Assembly (NCBI GenBank): GCA_037903475.1
Contig: JBAJFG010000611.1
Location: 806,001 to 870,000, forward strand
DNA from: Ancylostoma caninum
Lineage: Eukaryota; Nematoda; Chromadorea; Rhabditida; Ancylostomatidae
Direction: 5' to 3'
Length of the DNA stretch: 64,000 nucleotides
Part shown: in pieces, positions 11,384 to 20,960 of the stretch
Numbering within the stretch: the stretch's first letter is position 1
Layout of the letters: every line of letters starts with the position of its first letter
Made by a program: the position numbers and the translations under genes
The notes under the pieces: model-generated
Seen by the model: the letters and a program-made list of their open reading frames with translations, nothing else
Told to the model about the DNA's origin: nothing
The model's database searches: none

Positions 11384-12426
11384 CTGTAAGCGAATGTTCA
11401 TTTATTTGTCAATCTATCCCACAGAAAGATGCGCTGTGAGGAAATAATGTAAGGAAAGCCATTGGAAAGTGGGAAATAAAGTAAATCAAAACATATTCAC
11501 AGTTCTACCTCTAGAACTAACGAGAACTCTTTGCGGTGAAGTAAACAAATTGATGTTCAAGTCGGCTAGCAGCCCAAGATGGAAAACACAAGTGGAAGCA
11601 GTGCGCCTTCAAACAGATTTCGACTGTTTCTCTTCTCATTTCTTCCCTAGTTCCGGCGAAAATAAGCGTATGTTTCCGGAAAAAGGGAATTCTGCTTGGG
11701 AATACGCGAGCTTCCCTGGAAAAATACGCGAAAATAGCTAAAGAAGTGGGGCGTCTTTGCTACATTTTGCTAGTGGGTACGATGATACTGATATCAGAGC
11801 ACACACTTCTTAGCAATACATCCTCTAGCAGAGGCCAAACCTTACAATGTGTTGGTGTTTGTTACATGGACACATGAATACGAAACTGTGTGTTGGCTTG
11901 CAGAGCAATGTTGGTTGCATAAATATATGTACACATGCAGCCCATTTGGGAATAAGAACTCGTGAGAGTTGTACAGAGCCGAAAACGCCAATCGAGAGGT
12001 CTTTGAGAGTAGAAGTAGTCGTTACTCAACGGGAAAGGTAATAGTTAAGAAGCAAGATCTTGGGAAAAACACACAGGTTGTGAAAAATCTCATCCTAATT
12101 TGTGAATAACAAAAAGATTACTTGTTTTTTTTTTACTATTTGCATAAGATATTTCATGCTGTCCATACAAAGATGTAGTGAGAATTACTGATAGGTAAAA
12201 GCATATAACACCTTAGGAAATATTCATCACTGGAGGTAGTTGTTAGGGATTTCAGTAAATGATAGGATGTTACAAGGGACTGCCCTGTAATCCGAGGTTA
12301 TTTGGAGAAATAACGTGAAACATTCCACATATGCAGAAGTTTAATATGGTAAGGCAAGGGGAATTCGCCTATGCGACTCAATTGGAATCCGCTTGAAAGG
12401 ATTCTAACAACTAAAATATTGCAAGA

Positions 12427-12776
12427 TTAGGTGACAAGCGCTGACACATATGGAGGAAGCAAATGAGATCGTAGCTCATCCTGACAACTAAAATATGAAA
12501 GCAAAAACACGTATGAATTACGGGAAGAGTACATGCTAGATTTCGACGGCAAAATCCATCTTATGAGTCATGGCTTGTTTTCAGCCGTTCAGTGAAATTT
12601 GTTCTATTTACACATTCAATGGGCAGCAACCAGTCAAACAACAAGAGCAGTTGTGGCAGATGAACATGAGAATAAAAATGTTGAGGATTAAAAAAAAACT
12701 TACTGAGCATATCGGAGGTAAGCATAGCACTTGTTCTTGATGGTGTTGTGGTTTCTATACACCACGTGAGACAGTA
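12427..12776 (-). CDS. Candidate exon pair, unrecognised product
   Basis: Exon 12776-12704 (acceptor TTGACAG, donor GTAAGT) has one open frame containing VVYRNHNTIKNKCYAYLRY. It joins in phase to exon 12487-12427 after TATTTTAG (CQDELRSHLLPPYVSALVT) and TAA. The pattern N-K-x-C-x-AYL is faintly like the N-terminal part of the GINS subunit PSF1, but the following conserved residues are missing, so I do not assign it. The start of the gene was not found. Confidence 0.27.
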
Positions 12777-13138
12777 CTGTCAAAGCAATTATTAGCGCTG
12801 TAATTAACACCTATTGCTCCAGTAATAGCGCCATACTCTCACTTCTGATATGCAATTTGAGCCCACTGTGCAAGGACGACATCCATGGACAAGGCATTAG
12901 GGGTCATCGGCACAGAAACCTCGAAAAATCAGCTGATAAATAAGGTTTTTCGCATCCTAATTGCAATTGTCGAGAGAGCTTAAAGGCGAAGGGTGCTGTC
13001 TTCATGAGAAGATTGGAATACAGGTGCTTCGGAATGCTCATAAAGAATAAATAGAATTTTGTAAAACAGGTGGATAGCACAATTTTCACGTTTTTAAAGC
13101 GCGAAAGTTCGCCAGCATTGATGAAGAAGACCCAGACA

Positions 13139-13265
13139 TTAAAGGCAGCACCCACGATAACCTTCATGTCCAAAATTTTGAAGGTTTTGGAGTCTGGATG
13201 ATAGTCCCAGAAATTCTACGCAAGTTGCACCGCCCAAGGCATCAGCGTTCCCAAGATTTAACAAG
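13139..13265 (+). repeat. Dispersed repeat, copy 2
   Basis: It begins aaaggcagcacccacgat, then cttcatgtcc and a diverged tail. It matches the same core found at 7,136 (minus), 39,988 (plus) and 40,691 (minus). Confidence 0.5.
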
Positions 13266-13744
13266 TTAGACTTGGTATCCGGGTATCCGTGGATGAGATG
13301 TGGCGGTATCCGAATCAGCTGTTTTCTGCCGCAGTCAGTCACTTTTCCAAAGAAAACGTCTGCTTTCCATGCTCATTTCGAGAATTTTTACATTGTAATG
13401 ATCTATTTAGCCCATTTACGCTCGCTCAGTTGTTATTAGACCGTATGATCCACTCTTGTTCCCAAAACTGTCAAATTTTTGAATATGGTGTGAATTTCTG
13501 TTTGTTAGCTCTCTACAATTAACCGTAAGTTTTGGTTCTTTTCTTGAGGTGTGTCCCTGCGGTGAACATCCTATTTCCCTTTTGTTTGTGCTCTTTCTCC
13601 TCCAGGAAGGCTGAAAAATTAGTCTTTGAAATTGAAGGGTGAATGTTAGGTCAATCAATCCACTAACGTCATATTTATTCAATGTTCGAAAATATGAAAA
13701 CAGACTATGCCTTTTACTTGTTTCGATTTGTTCTACTATGTTGT

Positions 13745-14390
13745 TTAATCTATTAGCACAATCTCTCCGTTTCCTTGATCATCTTTTCTTACCCCTTTTT
13801 TATTCCCTTTACAGGGCAATGGATAGCAAAAATAAGGATGCTGGGCTTTTTCGAGTGGATTCAACCCGTCGGAAATGTTACCATAGTTTTTAATCTGATC
13901 GTTACAGCCAAAAGGATATACTGATACCATAAGCTTAATCCAAAATGCTTCCTTTTCTCTTAATTTTGATCTAACGTTCTCATTACCAATGACATGATCG
14001 AGTATGTCTATGTTAATATCATCTGGGTCATGTCTTGTGTTTCTGAAATGCGACACAAGAAATGTTGTGAGAGTCTTTTGTTTAATATTACGTAAATGCT
14101 GAGAAATTCTTGTCCTAAGCGTTTGTGTTGTCTCCCCTATATATTGTAGCATACAAGTGCCACAAGTTATCATATATACTATATTTTTAGGATTACGTAT
14201 CTGCCTCCTTGTTTGCTTTAACATAGCAGTTAGTAACCGAACTTCTAGTATAATTGTTAAATTCAATTTTGTCACAAATGTGACACGTACTCCTATCACA
14301 TTTCTTTCCTGTTTCTTCATTCCTCTCCTTTATACTTATTGTTGTGCATCGGCTAGCTCTTTCTACTTTTTCAACCAGGGACGACACAAA
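13745..14390 (-). mobile_element. Penelope-like element fragment with GIY-YIG endonuclease
   Basis: The 191-codon minus-strand frame from 14320 to 13745 contains a GIY-YIG nuclease domain: NIVYMITCGTCMLQYIGET, then LRTRISQH with the conserved Arg, and REKEAFWIKL with the conserved Glu. It continues with the PFGCNDQI block typical of Penelope-like elements. Upstream, in another frame (14387-14193), lies the Cys-rich linker CDRSTCHICDKI that precedes this nuclease in such elements. The two parts are separated by a frameshift near 14,195-14,215, so the copy is broken. The reverse transcriptase is absent, consistent with 5' truncation. Such elements encode RT plus GIY-YIG nuclease for target-primed insertion. 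Confidence 0.85.
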
Positions 14391-15273
14391 ACATGAAAGG
14401 GGGGTTGCAGGGTTGCTATTTATTGTTGCGGACCTCGATCCATTGAGTGAGAGGCGGTCATTCCGTGAGTCTTATGTAGTTTTCTTCTCGGAGGTTATTT
14501 TCTCTTCGGCCAGGGCGAGCCTCTTCGTCGGTGGGAAGCGTTACCCCTGGTGCAAACTGCATTGGATTATTAAATGCCCAACACCACGCCAGGGTTCTCC
14601 CGCACAGTTCATCTATTGTGACTTAGTCTAGAGCTTAAATCACAGCGAACATGTGATATCAGATATTATAACATTAGGTGTGGACTAATTATGCTATGAC
14701 TAAATTTCAAATAACTAACTTGATGTTGTTCTATAGGTGACAGTTTCATTGCTAAAGGTTAATTGAGTGTAAAAAGGTACGGGTTGTTAGGTATGTTATC
14801 AGTTGAGTGTCAGATAGCTGATGCCTAATATTTAATCGAACGTTGGATCTTCACGGAGAATATGCCTAGAAGTCGGATGCACTATTTATTATGACCCCCT
14901 GCCTAATCATATTAGCAATAGGAAATCAATGGTAACTGCGTAGAATGTACACCAACAGGCCTTATGCCAACTCTAACTCCTAATGTCAGAGGGTGTACTC
15001 ACTACACCTTATTATATGCCTTATGGTCTGGAGTGAAGAAACAGAAGGGATTACATTAAACGTGACTTGTTTTTTTGTTTTAATGCAAAACCAAACATTT
15101 TTTGTTTTAATGCGAAACCAAACAAAGCGACAGTTAAAAATGAATAAATAAATGAAGAAGAAAACATAACATAAAATGATTTTGCTCCTAGCTCTACCTT
15201 CTGTAGGTCAACAGTTCAAAACTTGCCGCCTAATCTATTTGAAAATTGGCGGGGGCCCGAAGCTTCCTATATA
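14391..15273. other. Gap with a short direct repeat
   Basis: No gene supported. A block TTTTTTGTTTTAATGC-AAACCAAACA occurs twice in tandem at about 15,071-15,125, differing at one base. The sequence near 14,440-14,560 is GC-richer and could be more of the adjacent retroelement. Confidence 0.35.
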
Positions 15274-15816
15274 CAGTCTATCCGAAACGACGAGTCCCCT
15301 CAGCCGGCGTGAAACGTCGTGGTGGCGCGCCTGCGGCGCGGCCTTTTTGGCAGCGCACGTCAAATTGATCAGCTGCTGGAGATCAACGCCGCCACGCTCA
15401 ATCAGCAAAAGGTAGGTTTTCTTTATTTCTATCCATTGTTATAGTTTCTTTCTTGGATGAATCAGCATATATCGGGCCGTTGCTCGTCTGAGACTGTTTT
15501 GAATGTTTCTTTTTTTTTGAATGTGTTTTTTCTTTGTTTTTCTGGGTGGCCATAGTAGAATCCAGGGAAAAACACATTCAAATAAAAAGGAAACGTTCAA
15601 AACGGCCTCAGACAAGCAACGGCCTGATATATGATGATATATTGGAGAAAGAAATCACAACAATGAATATAAACAAAGAAAAGCTCAACTTTTCGCCGAT
15701 TGAGCGTGGCGGCGTTGATCTCCAACAGCTGATCAATTTGACGTACGCTGCCAAGACGGGCGCGCCTCCACGACGTTTCCCGCCGGCTGAGGGGACTCGT
15801 CGTTTCGGATAGACTG
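15274..15816. mobile_element. Foldback MITE of Tc1/mariner type
   Basis: The element starts CAGTCTATCCGAAACGACGA and ends with its reverse complement. It is flanked on both sides by TA, the Tc1/mariner target duplication. The two arms pair along almost their entire length (about 260 bases each), so the whole 543-bp unit is one large inverted repeat with no coding capacity. A splice-donor-like GTAGGT lies in the left arm. The right end is only 41 bases upstream of a candidate start codon at 15,858, so it may affect that gene's promoter. Confidence 0.85.
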
Positions 15817-15857
15817 TAAGTACGTCTTCGTAAGTTTTTTTTTACCTACCACTCACT

Positions 15858-16339
15858 ATGGCTAACGTCACTGATGCATTGTGCTCTATGCTATCTGCTG
15901 ACACAACTAATACTCAAGACGGCCCTCATGGCCATGGCTCCTTCGATCAAGCAAGTCAAAAGCAGGTGTGATGAGACGGCCAAAGAGATTGAATGCGTTA
16001 GGAAGATGGCTCGCACCAACTGGCTGCTGGTAGGTTTTAAACTATCCAAACTTGGTTAAGAAACTGAATATCTAAGCTAACAAATTATATTACGAATGTT
16101 CAATGACGGTTGAGCAGCGGAAATGTAACTTAAATATTACATTCTAGGTCTTCAATCTACCACTTCCATTTGGTGTAAGCAAAGGCCAGGCTCTGCAGAA
16201 CGTTATGGAGAAAATGGGGTATGGAAAACCCCTATTCGACCATGTCCGTAACCTCTTGGCCACGGACATGGTCTATGTAAATAGAAACGGTTCCACCTGC
16301 AACCTCGCAGTAAGCTGGATCGACCTAGATACATATAAG
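15858..16339 (+). CDS. Candidate two-exon gene, possibly a decayed copy
   Basis: ATG at 15858 opens MANVTDALCSMLSADTTNTQ, but this frame hits TGA. The neighbouring frame is open from before 15,880 (KSRCDETAKEIECVRKMA, ending TNWLL) to a donor GTAGGT at 16,030, so one frameshift is needed if the ATG is real. The second exon 16148-16339, between ATTCTAG and GTGAAG, continues in phase 0: VFNLPLPFGVSKGQALQ, MEKMGYGKPLFDHV, NLAVSWIDLDTYK. The second exon is the strongest part (64 codons, both sites, matching phase). The 3' end is unknown. It might be a retroelement-derived ORF. No domain is recognised. Confidence 0.4.
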
Positions 16340-16534
16340 GTGAAGGGTAATTATATCTTTCAAAAATCGACACATTCTGCTACCTGGTATCCAGTCACCG
16401 TTAGCGAATGATCAGATTACATCATTGTAAATATCGTTTGAGGGAATATCTTTTGTAAGCATCAAAGTCCATTACGGTGTGCATGTAACTAAATCAATAC
16501 AAAAATGTTCTAAATAAGAAAAGAAAATCACTTG

Positions 16535-16835
16535 TTCAAAATCAAATCAATGCTCAATCAACAAAGAACAAGATATGTTTCGAATATGTCACGAGGCTGG
16601 CTCGAGACGAGGCGCGCCAGGTTCGTGCCGAAACGCATGCTAATGCACGCGAGAGCGGTGTGTCGCGAAGGTGTTGCGAACCTGTCACGTTGTTGGGAGG
16701 TTGTGAGGTTGTCGCGAAGTAATTAACTCCGCGACAACCTGACAAAGGAAGTGGAGAGCTTGACGGAAATACTGCTAGAAATCGCGATAAGCACAGTATT
16801 TCGAAGTTCATACCCTCGTGCACGACCGGGCTCGT
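16535..16835 (+). other. GC-rich block with two short open segments
   Basis: Two overlapping plus-strand segments look protein-like: one reads YVTRLARDEARQVRAETHA and ends at TAA near 16,722; the next, in another frame, reads NLTKEVESLTEILLEI and ends at TAA near 16,838. The shift between them suggests a decayed coding sequence, perhaps part of the retroelement debris that follows, but the identity is unknown. Confidence 0.3.
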
Positions 16836-16934
16836 AAGGCTTCGTAAAGTATTTTTTTGGTGATTTTGATGCTAACTGACGCACGTGTTTCTAGGACCTA
16901 TGTGGGCAAAAACTCGATGTTGTAGCAGCTTTCT

Positions 16935-17002
16935 GTCAACGGGAATCGAATCCGTTAGGTTACACGTGAGAGCAGCCGACACTACCACTATGCCATCACG
17001 CA
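16935..17002 (-). repeat. tRNA-like SINE head, copy 1
   Basis: On the minus strand, an A-box-like GGCATAGTGGTAGTGTC is followed about 40 bases later by a B-box-like GGATTCGATTCC within a T-arm-like stem. No acceptor stem or anticodon arm folds properly, so this is not a functional tRNA. It fits the RNA polymerase III promoter head of a tRNA-derived SINE. Confidence 0.5.
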
Positions 17003-17160
17003 CACATGTTGGCGCAAGTAAAAGGAGTTACAGGATCACTTCTCATCTCTAAGTCATGGATGATGCTGTGTGTACCTGAGGCAAAACTTGCTGAATGTCC
17101 TTAACCCAAATTTTAACCAATTTTGCTCACACCACCACTACCATCGTTCTGGATAGTTGA

Positions 17161-17388
17161 GAAATTAGGAAAAGGAATATCGTTAGCAAATACACAGTCC
17201 GCAAACTATGCCTTGATCTAGAGGTACCGGGAAAGCGACCAAAAGGAAGGCCAAAGCAAAGTTGGCTGGACACACTGTTTGCGGGTCCGAAACATGTGGG
17301 CGCCCACCTAGACAGGGCGCACGATACGGCGAAATGGTGTCAGAAAATCGCGAAAGCAGACCCCGCCAACGAACGGGGCAAACGCTAA
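17161..17388 (+). mobile_element. RTE-like non-LTR retrotransposon, C-terminal fragment
   Basis: The frame ending at TAA 17,386-17,388 contains KRPKGRPKQSWLDTLF, then HLDRAHDTAKWCQKI and ADPANERGKR. This GRPK-x-x-W-x-DTL pattern with a DxxKW motif is typical of the C-terminal end of nematode RTE-clade polyproteins. The stop is followed by an A/G-rich run (aggaagaagaagaaaaag), a usual 3' end. The endonuclease and RT domains are missing, so the copy is heavily 5'-truncated. Confidence 0.7.
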
Positions 17389-17554
17389 GGAAGAAGAAGA
17401 AAAAGAAGAAAAGGAATGTCGTTCATAAGTGATCTTTTGACCTCATGATCTCGCTAATTGGTGCCGCTGATCGACAGGCCGATCTTCCCCTAAGCAATTG
17501 CGAGGAGCACATAGTGTCAGCCACTCTTAATGATCTAACCTGTTAAAGCACACA

Positions 17555-17630
17555 TGTCAGGGTTCGAACCCCTGTTCGCGCAGCGGTTTTGCGGGCAGGT
17601 GTTCCAGCTCGTGACACTCCCACGCCAAGC
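17555..17630 (-). repeat. tRNA-like SINE head, copy 2
   Basis: On the minus strand TTGGCGTGGGAGTGTC resembles an A box, and about 45 bases further GGGGTTCGAACCC matches a B box in a T-arm-like hairpin. As with the copy at 16,935, no full cloverleaf forms. The two copies share orientation and lie about 600 bases apart, suggesting one SINE family, or parts of a composite element. Confidence 0.5.
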
Positions 17631-17800
17631 TCGTGAGATGTTGGTGCCTTGTTCCGAACTGTTACGTTACGAGCATGGCTTGTACATGTTGTGACGAACC
17701 TGGGAAGATTACTACCAGCCCAGCAGACATGCCCTCGCCGACCCCTGGGCAAGAATAACAAAAAATCAATAAGATCTCATGAGTTGCCGAAAATCTTACT

Positions 17801-17989
17801 CTAAGCACTAACATCAGGGTACGAGCTTTTGCCGACGATATCAAAGTCTTCCCTTCGTATGATAGTGCTGATGCTAGTGCTATCAAAAACGAACTCTCTA
17901 TGGTAGTTCTTCGCATGAACTCATGGTGTCAGGAATGGGGATTGAAGCTGAAAAGAAGACCCAAATCTTTTAGTATAGCCGCATCATAA
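17801..17989 (+). mobile_element. Non-LTR reverse transcriptase fragment
   Basis: The frame reads VRAFADDIKVFPSYDSADAS and later MNSWCQEWGLKLK before TAA. FADD is the catalytic (F/Y)xDD motif of reverse transcriptase, and the W-x-x-x-WGL-x-LK block follows it in Jockey/CR1-type RTs. Only this piece of the RT domain survives. The following 250 bases end in an AATA microsatellite at 18,242, a usual 3' end of such elements. Confidence 0.75.
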
Positions 17990-18241
17990 TAATTTTCACT
18001 TCACAACCGTTTTGAAAAATTCTTGAATTTTGAGACAGGCGTAAAAAGTTTAGCTTATTCCCTTTTGTCAGTCTCAGAACCAGACCTTATTGCTTATATC
18101 TCCACTGTTAACTGTCATTGGTGTTAGTTAGATTTTTTAACTTCAACGTTTATTTTCTTTTCTACTAATATTCTTCACTGGACTGGTTGAAATTAGAGGC
18201 GAGGATCCGTCGTTGTTTCCTTTGGCGCATGTCTTCATGCA

Positions 18242-18264
18242 ATAAATAAATAAATAAATAAAAT
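18242..18264 (+). repeat. AATA microsatellite, likely retrotransposon 3' tail
   Basis: AATA repeated five times follows catgtcttcatgc. It lies about 250 bases after the RT fragment and probably marks that element's 3' end. Confidence 0.6.
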
Positions 18265-18515
18265 CAATAATCGATACGTTAGCGCAAAACGGTTGTCATG
18301 TTAATGCTCAGCGTGCTGAGGGACCCCAGCATGTCTCTACCTACTTGTGGGCAGGAATGTCAAAAAATCGATAAAAACGATAAATCGATACTTTGGCGCG
18401 AAACTTTTGTCATATTCGTGCTCAGCGTATTGAGAAAACTTAGTAAGCATGTCTTCTCCAGCCCCTGAGCGAAAATACCGAGAAATCAATAAAATCGATA
18501 CAATCGGTAAATCAA
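18265..18515. repeat. Two diverged copies of a roughly 125-bp tandem unit
   Basis: Each copy has the order TCGATA - GCGCAAAAC/GCGAAAC - TTGTCAT - TGCTCAGCGT - TGAG - AGCATGTCT - CC - GAGCGAAAATACC/GGCAGGAATGTC - AAAATCGATAAAA. A further related piece lies near 17,700-17,780. Probably part of the adjacent retroelement's tail. Confidence 0.45.
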
Positions 18516-18540
18516 TTGATATTTCCTAGAAGAACGTAGC

Positions 18541-18683
18541 CTAAACCTCCGCCGGCTCTTGATGGGTAAGTGTGCAAAGTTTGGTCCCGATCGGTCAACC
18601 CTCCGCAATTTCTATAGGGAACATACATACACATACACACATACACACACGCACGCACGTACGTACGCACGCACCCACACACA
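18541..18683 (+). repeat. Retroelement-like 3' sequence with an AC/GTAC microsatellite
   Basis: The stretch agtttggtcccgatcggtca followed by tctatagggaacatacat runs into imperfect (AC)n, (CGTA)n and (GCAC)n arrays. The GATCGGTCAA word before a microsatellite resembles the 3' ends of RTE-type elements; this is an inference. Confidence 0.45.
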
Positions 18684-18880
18684 GACATTCTAATTTATAT
18701 ATACAGATGGATGAAATTGCGAACATGGAAAGGCAATGGACGACGACAGCAAGTATCTGGTAGGACAAGTTACAGAAAAAAAAGCAAAAGTGATCGTGAG
18801 TTGCACGCAAATATTTCGAATTGCAACATGCAATCTCTAGCTGTTCTTCTCTATTGACTAAGTGAATCAATGAATAAATG

Positions 18881-20096
18881 AGAAACAAGGAGTAACCCCT
18901 TTACTCCATTGACTTCACTTTTTTCATGAGAAATTTTTCTCACAGCGGCCTAAATCTGTAATTTGGCACCATCCGCAATATCTCATAAAATGACGTCTAT
19001 CGTTAGGATCTGACCACGAACTGGTTCCTCGCAGCAGAGCCAACCCTTACGTCCTTGAAAAGGTGCATACGCTTGCCACTGCTTGACATCTACAAAGACT
19101 ATGTGAGATTAGTTCAGCAGTGATCCTCTATGGGTGTTTCAGTCACTCTGGCTCCACCTATCGGCTCTATTCAAAAGGGAAGGATGCCCCTGATGGTTCT
19201 ATACGTTTGGTTACAAGTGTTTGGTTTCAACGTAGCTTATTGCTCCCTCGGTGTTCCGAAAAATTCGGGCTTGTTGCCGCGCATCTAATCGTGCACGTCA
19301 CGGAAAATAAGTTTTGGGTCTTGCTAAAATGCAAGAAACTCTACGAAACATCACCGAAGTGGAATTCTGTGACCTGGCACTATAAAAACTAGCTAATTCA
19401 GTTTGAATTAAATGAAACAAACTAAACGAGACATTTTTGAATCAAAAGGCTCCAGGCGAAGTGGGAAAACTCGTAGGTGGAGCAAGGGGCCACACATGCT
19501 CGTGCTAGTCACCAGCACTCTTCACTTCGAGTTGTCCTGTTTCGATAAATCCAAGGCGCCGTGAGTCGCCACGCGCACTGCAATATTCCAGGGACCCTGG
19601 AGAATCTTTACCATTTATGGGATTCTTGAGGTATCTTCCTCCTCGAGACAGAAAAATTCCAAAACTTATTTCCCGTGGTGTGCACGATTAGGTGCACGGC
19701 AACAAGCCCGAATATTTCGGAACTGCGAGGGAGCAATAAGCTGCGTTGAAACCGAACATTTGTAGTCAAAGTTATACAAGCATCAGGGGCATCCCTCCCT
19801 TTCAAACAGAGCCGATAGGTGGAACAGGGTGACAGAAACACCCATAGAGGATCACTGCTGAACTAATCTGACATAGCATTTGTAGATGTCAAGCCGTCGC
19901 AAGCGTATGCACCTTTTCAAGCACATAAGGGTTGGCTCTGCTGCGAGGAAGGAATTCGTGGTCAGATCCTAACGATAGACGTCATTTTATGAGATATTGC
20001 GGATGGTGCCAAATTACAGATTAAGGCCTCTGTGAGAAAAATTTTTCTTAAAAAAAACGTGAAGTCAATGGAGTAAAGGGGTTATTCTTTGTTTCT
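18881..20096. mobile_element. 1.2-kb foldback element with about 438-bp inverted arms
   Basis: The left arm (18,881 to about 19,318), starting agaaacaaggagtaacccct, is repeated in reverse complement at about 19,659-20,096, ending ggggttattctttgtttct. Inner blocks such as tgatcctctatgggtgtttc and gcttattgctccctc occur in both arms. The arms differ by scattered substitutions and small indels. The 340-bp spacer has no coding signal. Clear target duplications are not visible. It looks like a non-autonomous DNA transposon of unknown superfamily. Confidence 0.75.
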
Positions 20097-20200
20097 ATAT
20101 CCCATGAGTATCTACAACTCCCATAAAAATTTGAACTCCCACGCTCTGTTTTGGAAGAAGGTATAGACGAAAAGCTGAATGTTGCAATCTTTTCGCTCGC

Positions 20201-20203
<3 letters not shown>

Positions 20204-20232
<29 letters not shown>
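20204..20232. repeat. (TA)n microsatellite
   Basis: About 14 uninterrupted TA units. Confidence 0.9.
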
Positions 20233-20235
<3 letters not shown>

Positions 20236-20488
20236 GAGCGGCCACCTTCAACTCCGCGCAGGGGTATCTTCCACATGGCTTTATTACTTGTGAACAACAT
20301 AGTGTAACCAATGCCATGTGAATAATCATCTGAAATGATTCAAGCTTAACATTGCTGAGATAGTCCAACTGATGAGCTTCTGCTTCAATATACAGGGAGG
20401 AAGAAGAGGTGGTCGACTGAGACACAAGTGAGTGCGTAGCGTGCCCCCACTCAATCTGTAGACGTGCATCTTGATGTTCTCTCCAATA

Positions 20489-20960
20489 TTGGGCCACGGC
20501 GGACCCATTCTCCATCCGTGGATCCGTATGCTGGCGTTTTCCCCACTAACGGGAATCATGCGGACTCACTGTCTATCCGTGAACTCGTATCCAGGCGCTT
20601 TCCTCACTTTTGGGTCAAGGAAGACCCATTCTCCATTCATGGATATGCTTCCTCCCACTATTGGGCCAAGGCAGACCCAATCCATCGGTGGGACCCGTGT
20701 CCCAGCACTTTCCCCAATATTGGGCCCCCTGCGGACTCATTCTCCATTGATGGACCAGTATCCTGCCGTTTTCAGACTGTTGGGCCACGGTGGACCCAAT
20801 CCCCATCCGTGGACTCGTTCCCTGGAATTTCCCCACTGATGGGCTCCTGCGGACCTCGTCTCCATCGACTGACTCGTATCCTGCCGTTTTCTCCACAAAG
20901 GGCCACCCTTTCTCGAACGGTGGACACCCATCCTGATTTTGTTCTGAACTACGGGGCCCC
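20489..20960 (+). repeat. Minisatellite, about eight copies of a roughly 60-bp unit
   Basis: Each copy follows the order TTGGGCCACGG - GGACCCATTCTCCATCCGTGG - ACTCGTATCCTGCCGTTTTC - CCCACTA. Copies are about 50-61 bases and diverged. The period is usually a multiple of three, so a 191-codon plus-strand frame (20,464-21,039) stays open through it, giving a repeated S-P-S-V-D / GPRRTHS-like peptide pattern. Opposite-strand frames are open too, so I treat this as repeat DNA and not as a gene. Confidence 0.75.

Noticed and set aside
12427..12776. Assignment of this exon pair to GINS subunit PSF1
   Set aside because: Only a short N-K-x-C-x-AYL pattern agrees; the following conserved residues are absent.
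16935..17002. Functional tRNA gene
   Set aside because: A and B boxes are present, but no acceptor stem or anticodon arm forms, so it was called as a SINE head.
20048..20515. 155-codon minus-strand ORF
   Set aside because: It runs through the (TA)n microsatellite and the foldback arm; no coding signal apart from openness.
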